DNA from: Planctomycetaceae bacterium | GTDB lineage: Bacteria; Planctomycetota; Planctomycetia; Pirellulales; UBA1268 | Direction of reading: 5' to 3' | Assembly (NCBI GenBank): GCA_018694455.1 | Contig: JABHNP010000091.1 | Span: 1-12,518 of the forward strand | DNA length: 12,518 nucleotides | Notes under the pieces: generated by a model | Told to the model about the DNA's origin: nothing | The model's input: only the letters and a program-made list of their open reading frames with translations | Databases searched by the model: none | Shown: one piece after another, positions 1-7,183 of the stretch | Layout of the letters: every line of letters starts with the position of its first letter | How positions within the stretch are numbered: position 1 is the stretch's first letter | Position numbers and translations under genes: made by a program

Positions 1-515
1 GTCACGAGTTCACTACCCGCACCAATTCCAACTTGTTCACGAATAGCTGCTGCTGTTTTCATGAGTTTCACCATTCTTGAGCGCACCAGAACGGGCCCAG
101 AAAGCTGGTCCTCGCCATCTTCTAGAAGTTCAGCGAGGGGAACATCAAGAACTTTTTGCCACCTTAATAGATCAGATACTCGAAGATCACTGTTAGCTTG
201 TTCTTGCTTACGAACTACAGCCATTTCTATGCCAAGTCGACGGGCAACATTTCTTAAAGTGACACCCTGTCTCTGACGCACCTCAGAAATTTTATGAAAT
301 TGTTTTTGATAACTATTTTTTGTTTTGGTATTTCGACTTCGCTGACGAGGAACCTCTGCTTGAGGAATATCTTCAACAGCAATGCACTTGGAATCGGCCT
401 CAGCTCGTGCTGCATCTGAGTATGGGGAATCTACAAGAGCCAATGGGTCTTGGTAAACAGAATCTTGGTTATCGAAGTCTTCCTGACTCTCGAGTCGATA
501 TGGTACCGTAGCCAT
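1..515 (-). CDS. XRE-family helix-turn-helix transcriptional regulator (partial, C-terminus beyond left edge)
   Basis: Reading the minus strand from an ATG at 515 gives 171 codons without a stop, running off the left edge. The start (MATVPYRLE) has a strong Shine-Dalgarno, GAGGAG at 530-525, nine bases upstream; another ATG at 520 is out of frame. Residues 1-70 are acidic and low-complexity, probably disordered, and end in a basic stretch (QRSRNTKTK). Residues about 75-131 match a Cro/C1-type HTH: ISEVRQRQGVTLRNVARRLG, then a second helix pair around VRKQE and LRWQKVLDVPLAELL. The segment after it (SRMVKLMKTAAAIREQ) looks helical and may continue into an oligomerisation or effector region outside the window. 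The order of disordered arm, HTH and helical tail fits small regulators I know from planctomycetes (family knowledge, not searched). The target is unknown. The divergent gene ygfZ starts 455 bp away, so control of that intergenic region is possible but unproven. Confidence 0.8.
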   Translation of the reverse strand, partial: MATVPYRLESQEDFDNQDSVYQDPLALVDSPYSDAARAEADSKCIAVEDIPQAEVPRQRSRNTKTKNSYQKQFHKISEVRQRQGVTLRNVARRLGIEMAVVRKQEQANSDLRVSDLLRWQKVLDVPLAELLEDGEDQLSGPVLVRSRMVKLMKTAAAIREQVGIGAGSELV

Positions 516-969
516 TGCATTTTTCTCCTCGTAAGCAAACCCAAAACGTTTCCTTGATGAAAATGGTTTAGGTTGAATACCGACACATTGGCTTCAGAAT
601 CGCTTACGATTTTCGAATATCCCAAAATGTGAATATGCAGGAAAGTCGTGAGCGAGAAGAAGGAATTGTGACGTTTTTGCTCACCAGATCGGACCATGCC
701 TTGCCCGCATGTCCGGCTAGTAAGATAATATAACCCGTATCTCCAAAAGAAAAGTCTCGAAGACGAATTTGTCTGCAAACTGTTTTTCTGGAACAACCCA
801 AACCATCATTTCATGTATTACGCAAAGGTTTAGGGAAACGTTCGGTTAAAAATAAATAGTTTTAAAGATCACGATTTTCCATTGGTTTTTTGATCAAAAT
901 CGGGACAATTTGGTGCTGAAACAGTGTATTTGTGATTCCAAGTAGTCAATCATCATGGAGTATTAGGGT
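516..969. other. gene-free divergent intergenic region
   Basis: About 450 bp between the divergent XRE regulator and ygfZ hold no credible gene; the open frames here lack coding character and one overlaps the regulator's start and Shine-Dalgarno. I see a 9-bp stem with one bulged C at 690-715 (arms CGGACCATGC and GCATGTCCG, loop of seven), a short hairpin at 598-611 (AATCG-CTTA-CGATT) and an inverted repeat CGATTTT/AAAATCG at 872-878 and 896-902 upstream of ygfZ. Both genes must have promoters here, but no convincing -35/-10 pair stands out. A small RNA is possible and unsupported beyond the 690-715 stem. Confidence 0.5.
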
Positions 970-1965
970 ATGTCCGTAATCTGGAATCAAAAATTTTCAC
1001 TACCAGACTACTACTCATCGGCACTAATTCAATTTGATGAGGTTGTAGTTGATGGGCCGGATGCTATCCAATTTATCAGCAACTTTGTAACTGCCGAAAT
1101 TAATGGCTTAAAGGTGAACGAAGGGTGCGATGCCTTTTTCTGTGACGCGCGAGGCTGGATACTTGATATCGCCTTTGTGCTTCGAAATGCCGACAAGATT
1201 CGAGTTTTTGTTGCACGGGGTCGAGGCCAAGATATAGCTGGTCATCTTAGCCGTTACCACATACAAGAAAAGCTTACTATTCACCAGACGCAGGAGAAAA
1301 TTCATTCAGTGCTAATGTCTGGTAACGCCGAAAGTTGGTTGGAAAAACACTTCGAAATATCAAAACCAATCAACCTGTATCAGCAGTTTTCAGAAAAAGC
1401 TAATAGTAACTTGTTTTCAACAAGAACAACCCTTGCAGCATTAATGGCAGTCGACTGGATATCTTCAAGAAATTTCTTTCTCATGGTGCCAGAAGAGAAG
1501 AAAAGTGTTCTTGAAGACTGTCTTAAAGCCAATGCCTTACCCAACGTTACTGATGAAATTATTACTTACGCAAGACTTCAGCAAGGGTGGCCGTTAGCAA
1601 GCGATATCCCAGAGAAGACGCTTCCTCAAGAAGTTGGTTTACATGAGCGAGCAGTTAGTTTCACAAAAGGGTGCTATCTTGGGCAAGAGACGGTTGCTCG
1701 ACTGGATGCACTTGGGCATGTGAATCGGCGACTCGTGGTTCTTGAGGTGGAACAAGGGGAGTTGGTGGTAGTAGGTGACAGCGTGGCAAGCCGAGGTGAT
1801 GTTGTATCACACGTGACATCAGTCGGTTACTTTAGGCGGCATGATAGCGCACTTGTTATGGCGATCATTCCACTCAAATTACTTCATTCTCAAGAGAATA
1901 TTACTGTAGCTGGAAGAAGAGCGACCGTGGTGTCTTCAGCCCTCCTTGATACCCTTGCAACGTAA
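970..1965 (+). CDS. ygfZ: YgfZ/GcvT-family folate-binding protein (iron-sulfur cluster maintenance)
   Basis: This 331-residue protein belongs to the YgfZ branch of the aminomethyltransferase (GcvT) fold. The family signature is present as KGCYLGQE at residues 233-240, with the conserved cysteine at 235, followed by TVARLDALGHVNRRL. The N-terminal part (GPDAIQFISNFVTAEINGL, then DARGWILDIAFVLRN) matches the usual folate-binding region. In E. coli, YgfZ is a soluble tetrahydrofolate-dependent factor needed for activity of some iron-sulfur enzymes such as MiaB; the role here is transferred by family. The length is close to the E. coli protein (about 326 residues). GGAG at 957-960, nine bases upstream, supports the ATG at 970. 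The Nudix gene starts 19 bp after the stop with its own Shine-Dalgarno, so the two are probably co-transcribed. No catalytic residues of true GcvT are claimed. Confidence 0.92.
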   Translation: MSVIWNQKFSLPDYYSSALIQFDEVVVDGPDAIQFISNFVTAEINGLKVNEGCDAFFCDARGWILDIAFVLRNADKIRVFVARGRGQDIAGHLSRYHIQEKLTIHQTQEKIHSVLMSGNAESWLEKHFEISKPINLYQQFSEKANSNLFSTRTTLAALMAVDWISSRNFFLMVPEEKKSVLEDCLKANALPNVTDEIITYARLQQGWPLASDIPEKTLPQEVGLHERAVSFTKGCYLGQETVARLDALGHVNRRLVVLEVEQGELVVVGDSVASRGDVVSHVTSVGYFRRHDSALVMAIIPLKLLHSQENITVAGRRATVVSSALLDTLAT

Positions 1966-1984
1966 GACCTAGAGGAATAATAAA

Positions 1985-2509
1985 ATGCAAACTGGTTCTG
2001 AGGATCAGCTTTTTGAGTCACAGCGATTTCAAGTTGTAAGGATGGTAGAACAATGTCGTGACGGAATTTCACGATCAAAGGATATTATCAAGCATCCTGG
2101 TAGTGTTGGTATTGTTCCATTTGTCGATGATGAGCAAGTTTGTCTCATAGAGGTTCTTCGACCAGCTGTTGGCCGAACGCTGATTGAAATTCCGGCGGGC
2201 ACGCTTGACCGTACAGAGTCATTGCAGGCTGCTGCAATTCGGGAACTTGGAGAAGAAACAGGTTATCAGTCAGATTTTTTAGAGAGCCTTGGTGAACTTT
2301 GGATGTCACCCGGTATTCTTCATGAGAGGATGCATCTTTTTGTAGCAAAAGGTTTACGAAGTGGACGTCAAGCACTTGAGCCGAACGAGTACATCGAGCC
2401 ACGAATCATGCAATTGAGTGAAGCTATCGCAATGTGTCACAACGGCATGATTGAGGATGCAAAAACAATAGCAGCTTTATTTCGAGCTGATTATTGGCGG
2501 CGTTTCTAA
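1985..2509 (+). CDS. Nudix hydrolase, ADP-ribose pyrophosphatase-like
   Basis: A complete Nudix box is visible: G72, five residues, E78, seven residues, then RELGEETGY at 86-94, which fits GX5EX7REUXEEXGU exactly. It is preceded by LIEIPAG, the strand typical of the ADP-ribose pyrophosphatase (NudF/YffH-like) branch. The E87, E90 and E91 carboxylates would bind the catalytic divalent metal. The likely reaction is hydrolysis of ADP-ribose or a related nucleoside diphosphate sugar, but substrate cannot be fixed from sequence. At 174 residues the length is normal. The purine-rich AGAGGAA at 1971-1977 serves as ribosome binding site. It lies 19 bp behind ygfZ on the same strand. Its last 33 bp overlap the 3' end of the convergent membrane protein gene; the overlapping reading changes only the tail residues after the Nudix fold. 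Confidence 0.92.
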   Translation: MQTGSEDQLFESQRFQVVRMVEQCRDGISRSKDIIKHPGSVGIVPFVDDEQVCLIEVLRPAVGRTLIEIPAGTLDRTESLQAAAIRELGEETGYQSDFLESLGELWMSPGILHERMHLFVAKGLRSGRQALEPNEYIEPRIMQLSEAIAMCHNGMIEDAKTIAALFRADYWRRF

Positions 2510-3523
2510 GGCCCCTTCCGTTTTCGTGCTCTCAGACGTCTGTCTGTCGAGCAGGAAGAGAAGTCCTCCAACCAGTCCTGTCCCGATTGTTGTCAAAAAC
2601 CAGAGGAGTCCAATGGCAACAGCCTGTTCTCCAGCAACACCCCAGCGACTGAGCAGGAGCGCCATTCCTCCCTCCCGAATTCCTACGCCGTTGATACTAA
2701 TCGGAAGAACAATTGCTAAAGCAATTAATGGAACAACAGAGAACCAAATGCCCAGTCCAAGTGTGACGCCGATGCCGCGGGCCATTAATGCAACAGAAAT
2801 TGATGCACCAACCTGGACAATAAGACTCCAGGCCACGGCTCTTCCCATAAGACTTGGACGCACTTGGTATGGAAGAAGTTGAGCCAGAAATTGGCGAAGT
2901 TTGTGATTTGCTGGAAGTAGGTCAAGAAAGCGATCGAGATTACCAATAGTCAATCGAAATCCAAGAAGCACGCTAGCAAATAGAATTGCTGCCACGGCAA
3001 TTGTAGAGGCCGGGGAAAGGCTCAGCTTAAGTGATAAGATCGCTGAGCCGGCTAATACCCCGAGTGCAGAGACGCCAGCAAGACGATCAGCGAGTATTGT
3101 ACAGCCCGCAAGCAGGCGGCCACGGTTTGTATTTGAGAGTCGATAAGCTTTGACGACATCACCACCAATTGATGACGGAAGACAAAGATTGAAGAAGACT
3201 CCTTCGAAAAAACGCCATATAAAAAAACTGGTGGAATGTAGAAATCCAATAGGTCGTGCAAGTGAGGACCAGCGAATACCAGCAACAATCTGGATTACGA
3301 TAGCGACAGCCTGAGCAGCGGCAAACCACTGCCATTTGAGAGACTTTAAGCGTTGAACCAGAGACTCCCATTCGACTTGCTGAAGGACAAAGGCAATTAA
3401 GATTAGCGTTGCAAGTATTCGGAGACCAATGCCAATCCAGGAGTTCCGACGATCTTTTAAATGATAGGCGGACTTATGGTCCTCCAAGGTCGACGGTGAG
3501 TCATGTTGTAGGGTCGTCGACAT
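2477..3523 (-). CDS. lysylphosphatidylglycerol synthase transmembrane-region (UPF0104/AglD-like) membrane protein
   Basis: This 348-residue integral membrane protein has about seven to eight hydrophobic segments starting near residue 30. Three conserved stretches identify the LPG-synthase TM / UPF0104 family: NLCLPSSIGGDVVKAYRL (residues 112-129), ADRLAG (145-150) and LPISINGVGIREGG (273-286). The family includes the flippase half of MprF and stand-alone proteins thought to move lipid-linked substrates; the catalytic lysyl-transferase domain of MprF is absent here. The hydrophilic N-terminus (about 27 residues) and C-terminal tail (after 326) are probably cytoplasmic. The ATG at 3523 was chosen because it is the only suitable start before the first helix, although no clear Shine-Dalgarno is seen. 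The 3' end overlaps the convergent Nudix gene by 33 bp, and the 5' end faces the prepilin peptidase relic across 183 bp. The transported lipid is unknown. Confidence 0.88.
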   Translation of the reverse strand: MSTTLQHDSPSTLEDHKSAYHLKDRRNSWIGIGLRILATLILIAFVLQQVEWESLVQRLKSLKWQWFAAAQAVAIVIQIVAGIRWSSLARPIGFLHSTSFFIWRFFEGVFFNLCLPSSIGGDVVKAYRLSNTNRGRLLAGCTILADRLAGVSALGVLAGSAILSLKLSLSPASTIAVAAILFASVLLGFRLTIGNLDRFLDLLPANHKLRQFLAQLLPYQVRPSLMGRAVAWSLIVQVGASISVALMARGIGVTLGLGIWFSVVPLIALAIVLPISINGVGIREGGMALLLSRWGVAGEQAVAIGLLWFLTTIGTGLVGGLLFLLDRQTSESTKTEGALETPPIISSK

Positions 3524-3706
3524 CAGATAAAAAAATAATGGTTAAAGAGAAGATATTGTCAGATTAAAGTGCAATTATTCTACGTTGAAACTCTTAATCA
3601 TAAACGGTGGTACTGTATCTGTGTGTTAATGTCGAGTCGGATTGAAATGCCGCTATCGGTGAAATAAGTGCTTTGGGATCAAAAATCATGATAAGAGAAA
3701 TGTCGT

Positions 3707-4475
3707 ATGAGTAATTTTTTGAGCAGCACGGTAAAAAATTTGATATTTGTTATTTTTTTGTTCATCTTTGGTGCCAAGATCGGAAGTTTGCTAAATGTGA
3801 TTGCGTGCCGTGTTCCTATAGGAAATCCGTTGCATCCGCCAGTTCTCACTGCAATTAGACGATTCGTTTCCGTGATCATGTCCCAGTTTTGGGATGGCTT
3901 TGGTTGCATGGTCGGTGTCGAGATCGCCTTGCCGCGATACGAATTCGGTGTCCTGTGACAGACGGCTTTTCAGCAATCCTTGCAGCCCCCTTGGGAACAA
4001 TATTACTACCCACTCCTTGTGGAGTTTTGCTCTCCGTGCTGTTCATACAACAAACCTAATTATTCTACTAGCTTGGGTAATTATCAGATGGGATCGAAAA
4101 CGAGTTCTTGTAATATGGTGGTTAGTGTCATTGCCTGGCTTGTTTTCCAGGGGCTTATTTTTTTCTTGCTTGCAGTCTATAAGTTTGAGAAAAACAGTTG
4201 AAAATATAATAGCCAGTAAAAGAATGATCTTGATGAATTGGGCGGAAGCGGGCTTGGTTAGCCTGTGTAGTCTTGCCAAGGGTGGTTGTCTTGGATTTGT
4301 CTTAAGAAGTCTCAGTTATGCCGGAGTGTATGCACCTCAGTTGCTTGCCATCATTGGAGTGGTTTACGGATGGGCGGCAGTGTTCTTGTTTTTTTGGAAG
4401 TGGTTTGATGTTTTGTTTCGGACAGCATGTAGTACTAGCTTTGAGTGCCGTGAATTTAACTCAGGCTACCACTAG
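3707..4475 (+). pseudogene. prepilin peptidase (PilD/GspO-like), frameshifted and decayed
   Basis: Three reading frames together reconstruct one prepilin peptidase. Frame of 3707 gives a membrane helix and GSLLNVIACRVPIGNPLHPP, the family's N-terminal motif. Near 3838 the match jumps to the frame of 3841: SSHCN, then a TAG stop at 3856-3858, then TIRFRDHVPVLGWLWLHGRC, equivalent to the zinc-binding loop and the (I/V)PVxGWLxLRGRC motif. Around 3985-4020 the match moves to a third frame with LIILLAWVIIRWDRKRV and later PQLLAIIGVVYGWAAV, ending at TAG 4473-4475. Intact enzymes carry two CxxC pairs in the loop; here the second cysteine is lost with about three missing residues, and the fourth position reads Arg (GRCRDR). 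No GxGD catalytic motif is visible. The functional enzyme would cleave and methylate type IV prepilin or pseudopilin leaders in the inner membrane. Loss of ligands argues for true decay rather than only indel sequencing errors. Confidence 0.8.
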
Positions 4476-6907
4476 AGCTTCTTCAAGGCACCGTGAATGA
4501 GAACAAAACTTCTTGTTCGATCCGCACCCTGAAATCGTACGACACCGATTGCTCGCGGTCCTAAGCCACCGACTTTTTCGACCACACCTTCACCATGATC
4601 CTCATGAAGCACCGTATCTCCGACATTGAACGAGACTTCTTTTTCTTTTCTTTGATTAAGTTTGTTTGCGGTACTAATTGCAGGAGATTGATGCGGCCTC
4701 AATGACACCTGTTGTTTTCTTAATGGTGTTGTCTGGATTTTTTCATGATCTTCTGCCTGAATGAATTCAGAGTCCATCTCTAGAACTAGTCCGTCTGGGC
4801 GAGTTTGCTCGTGCGTTTGTTTAGCGTGAGAAGATTCAATCAAATGATTATCGGAATCATCTGTTTCACTTGAAGAAAAATAATCGGCGAATGTATCATT
4901 TGAAACGTGACTTACATCTTGGTTGTGTTCGTGATCAGATGCATCTCTCATTGACGGGGCCTCGGGGCCACATAGATAAGATTCTTCTCCCATCATCTCA
5001 GTGAGAAACACACTTGGTGCTGAAATTCTTCTACTGCCACGATAGTCTCGGATTCTTGATGCACTTACGTGAACTTCTTGTTGCCCTCGTGTAATTCCGA
5101 CAAAGACAAGTCGTCGTTCCTCTTCGAGTTGATCGCTATCATTAAGACTTCTTTCATGGGGAAGAATTCCATCTTCTAGAGCGATCATATAGACAATTGG
5201 AAACTCTAAACCTTTGCATGCATGAAAGGTCATCAGTGCGACTTGGTTCCCAGTTGGATCCCAGATGTCGGTGTCTGCAACGAGAGCGGTCTGTTCAAGA
5301 AATTGGCTGAGCGGATCATCATCGGGCAATACAGCTTTAAATGACTCGTCGACTTGCCTTGCCGCAGTGACAAGTTCTTCAACATTGGCAAGACGCTCAT
5401 CCCCTTCTTCATCTTTTTCAGCGGCAAGCAAATCTCTATAGCCGGTTTTCTCCAGAATGGCTTCAACAAGTGGTGCAACAGCACCGTTTGACTCTTGTTG
5501 GACGGCTTGTATGGTCTGAAAAAGAAGCCCAAATTTTTCATATGCTCGTACAGCCCGGCGGGTGAGTGCAGGCACCTTTGCGGCATGGCGAGTAGCATCG
5601 AGTCGGGGCACATGCTGTTGTTCTGCCCACGCAGCGAGACGATCAAGGGATTGCTTTCCAATCCCTCGTGGCGGCACATTCACAATTCGTAGAAAAGCTT
5701 CATCATCCCGCGGGTTTTTCAAAAGCCTAAGCCAGGCAACTATATCGCGAACTTCTCGTCTTTTAAAGAATTCAAGTCCACGAACAAGCTGATACGGAAC
5801 TTGATGATTTCGTAGTGCTACTTCGATAGAACGAGAAAGTGCATTTGTCCGAAAAAGAATACAGAAATCTTTTGGCTGCCGGTTGCCAGTACGAATAGCA
5901 TCAGCAATTTCAGTTGCAATGCGCTCAGCTTCTTCATGGCTTGTGCTATCAAGAAAAATCCGGAGGGGCTCTCCCTCAGCAGCATCAGTTCTGAGCTGTT
6001 TTTGTTTTCGGCGACTGTTGTTTGAAATAACACGGTCGGCAGCGGCAAGGATGTTGGAACTACTACGATAGTTTTGCTCAAGCGTTACGACACGAGCATT
6101 GGTATAGTCTCGCTCGAATTCAAGTATGTTCCGAATACTCGCGCCACGCCAGCCATAGATTGCTTGATCAGGGTCACCAGTTACGGCTAGGTGCTGATGA
6201 TCGAGTGAAAGCCCGCGAAGGAGACAGTATTGCACGGCATTTGTGTCTTGGTATTCGTCGACCAAAATCCAGCGATGACGGGCATCGAGTTGTCGTCTTA
6301 GGTCTGGGTTATCAAGTAATAATCTAGCGGAGTGCACGAGCAAATCATCAAAGTCCACGGAATTTGAATCAAGAAGCATTTCTTGATAAACGGGCCATAT
6401 CTTGATGACAATATCGTCAGCTGGGCGACCCCAACGAGGCTCGAATTGATCGGGTGTAACAAGGTCATTTTTTGCGCGGCTGATCGTAGATGCCAATTTT
6501 CCTAGCGGGGTGTGTTTCAGTGAAAGTCCTAGTTTTTTTGCCGCTCGTCTAAGCACTGCTTGTGAATCATCGGTATCTAAAATGGAATAGTCGCTTGTAA
6601 GGCCACAGAGGCGAGCGTGTGCTCTCAGTAGACGTGCAGAAAAACGGTGGAACGTCCCCATTTCAATTGGTTGTGGACCAACTAGCTCAGTGACCCTTTT
6701 TCTCATTTCATCAGCGGCTTTATTTGTAAAAGTTAAAGCAACAATCTGATGTGCGGGAACACCTTGTGTAATAAGGTGGGCCACCCGATGAGTAACGACC
6801 CGTGTTTTCCCACTGCCAGGTCCTGCTAGCACGAGAAGAGGCCCTTCCACATGCATAGCAGCTTCGCGCTGGCTCGGATTAAGCGAATCAAGTGAAATTT
6901 GCTGCAT
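4472..6907 (-). CDS. pcrA: UvrD/PcrA-type superfamily 1A DNA helicase
   Basis: Numbered from the ATG at 6907 (811 residues), all SF1A motifs are in order: Q motif LNPSQREA (9-16), Walker A GPGSGKT (29-35), Ia TFTNKAADEM (59-68), II ILVDEYQDTN (214-223), III AVTGDPDQAIYGWRGA (241-256), IV LEQNYRSS (276-283), V TFHACKGLEF (560-569) and VI EEERRLVFVGITRG (595-608). It unwinds DNA 3' to 5' in repair and replication-fork processing. After a long acidic, His/Ser-rich linker (about 650-750) comes a C-terminal domain (GDTVLHEDHGEGVVEKVGG onward), the module that in PcrA/UvrD binds RNA polymerase. Motif VI reads VGITRG where VAxTRA is usual, and motif V has Cys in HACKG. A GTG at 6919 could add four residues, but it falls about where transcription would start from the promoter-like site at 6926-6954, so the ATG is preferred. 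The stop interlocks with that of the convergent relic. Confidence 0.95.
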   Translation of the reverse strand: MQQISLDSLNPSQREAAMHVEGPLLVLAGPGSGKTRVVTHRVAHLITQGVPAHQIVALTFTNKAADEMRKRVTELVGPQPIEMGTFHRFSARLLRAHARLCGLTSDYSILDTDDSQAVLRRAAKKLGLSLKHTPLGKLASTISRAKNDLVTPDQFEPRWGRPADDIVIKIWPVYQEMLLDSNSVDFDDLLVHSARLLLDNPDLRRQLDARHRWILVDEYQDTNAVQYCLLRGLSLDHQHLAVTGDPDQAIYGWRGASIRNILEFERDYTNARVVTLEQNYRSSSNILAAADRVISNNSRRKQKQLRTDAAEGEPLRIFLDSTSHEEAERIATEIADAIRTGNRQPKDFCILFRTNALSRSIEVALRNHQVPYQLVRGLEFFKRREVRDIVAWLRLLKNPRDDEAFLRIVNVPPRGIGKQSLDRLAAWAEQQHVPRLDATRHAAKVPALTRRAVRAYEKFGLLFQTIQAVQQESNGAVAPLVEAILEKTGYRDLLAAEKDEEGDERLANVEELVTAARQVDESFKAVLPDDDPLSQFLEQTALVADTDIWDPTGNQVALMTFHACKGLEFPIVYMIALEDGILPHERSLNDSDQLEEERRLVFVGITRGQQEVHVSASRIRDYRGSRRISAPSVFLTEMMGEESYLCGPEAPSMRDASDHEHNQDVSHVSNDTFADYFSSSETDDSDNHLIESSHAKQTHEQTRPDGLVLEMDSEFIQAEDHEKIQTTPLRKQQVSLRPHQSPAISTANKLNQRKEKEVSFNVGDTVLHEDHGEGVVEKVGGLGPRAIGVVRFQGADRTRSFVLIHGALKKL

Positions 6908-6925
6908 GCCTGGTATCACTACCCG

Positions 6926-6954
6926 TATAAAAAAGGCTCTGGCAGGAGTTTCAA
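6926..6954 (-). promoter_or_regulatory. candidate sigma70-type promoter for the PcrA helicase gene
   Basis: On the minus strand, TTGAAA (6954-6949) is followed after exactly 17 bp by TTTATA (6931-6926). The match to the -35 box is 5 of 6 and to the -10 box 4 of 6. Transcription would begin near 6919, leaving a leader of only about 12 bases before the ATG at 6907. This is a visual match only; planctomycete promoter preferences are not well known to me. Confidence 0.35.
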
Positions 6955-6978
6955 GCCCACTGTCATAAATTCACAAAG

Positions 6979-7001
6979 TTGACTACGCAGAGGGAGTAGT
7001 C
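6979..7001. promoter_or_regulatory. inverted repeat GACTAC-N9-GTAGTC with TTGACT, possible operator
   Basis: GACTAC at 6981-6986 and GTAGTC at 6996-7001 are a perfect 6-bp inverted repeat with a 9-bp spacer, so the half-site centres are 15 bp apart. The left arm overlaps TTGACT (6979-6984), which resembles a -35 box, but no good -10 box lies 17-18 bp downstream on the plus strand. It sits between the divergent helicase and alpha-CTD genes and could bind a dimeric regulator. Repeats of this size also arise by chance. Confidence 0.25.
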
Positions 7002-7040
7002 GAAATACATTTAAATTGATTATATTCAGTAGACCGTCGA

Positions 7041-7148
7041 GTTGTTGAAAAGATATGAACTTTTTACAACATGCCGGTGCGTTAGCATGTAGGATAACGC
7101 CTCAGACTTACTAGATAGACTTTCAGGCCATAACTTCGTCAGGCCTGA
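7041..7148 (+). promoter_or_regulatory. structured leader upstream of the alpha-CTD gene
   Basis: Four inverted repeats follow one another just upstream of the alpha-CTD gene. First, GTTGT..AAAAG (7041-7052) pairs with CTTTT.ACAAC (7060-7070). Second, ACATGC (7069-7074) pairs with GCATGT (7085-7090). Third, GCGTTA (7079-7084) pairs with TAACGC (7095-7100). Fourth, TCAGGCC (7123-7129) pairs with GGCCTGA (7142-7148). The second and third interleave and cannot form together. The right arm of the fourth lies inside a perfect 10-bp palindrome TCAGGCCTGA (7139-7148), and TCAGGCC recurs directly at 7123 and 7139, 16 bp apart, so it could equally be a protein-binding site. No U-run follows any stem, so a classical terminator is not seen. 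Confidence 0.4.
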
Positions 7149-7183
7149 GTCATGACAAAAATTAAATGCACGGGAGGGACCCC

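Noticed and set aside
731..770. GTCT-TCG-AGAC hairpin plus T-rich tract on the minus strand as a terminator
   Set aside because: The stem has only four base pairs and no gene on the minus strand ends nearby.
431..796. 121-residue open frame on the minus strand
   Set aside because: It overlaps the XRE gene's start and strong ribosome binding site in a different frame, has no recognisable domain and no Shine-Dalgarno, and its composition is irregular.
3894..4475. 193-residue frame as an intact membrane protein
   Set aside because: Its first part is out of frame with the prepilin peptidase motifs visible in the same DNA; only the part after about 3985 matches the family, so it is treated as the last third of the pseudogene.
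5233..5679. 148-residue open frame on the minus strand
   Set aside because: It is another frame inside the helicase gene across motifs V and the preceding domain, and shows no family features.
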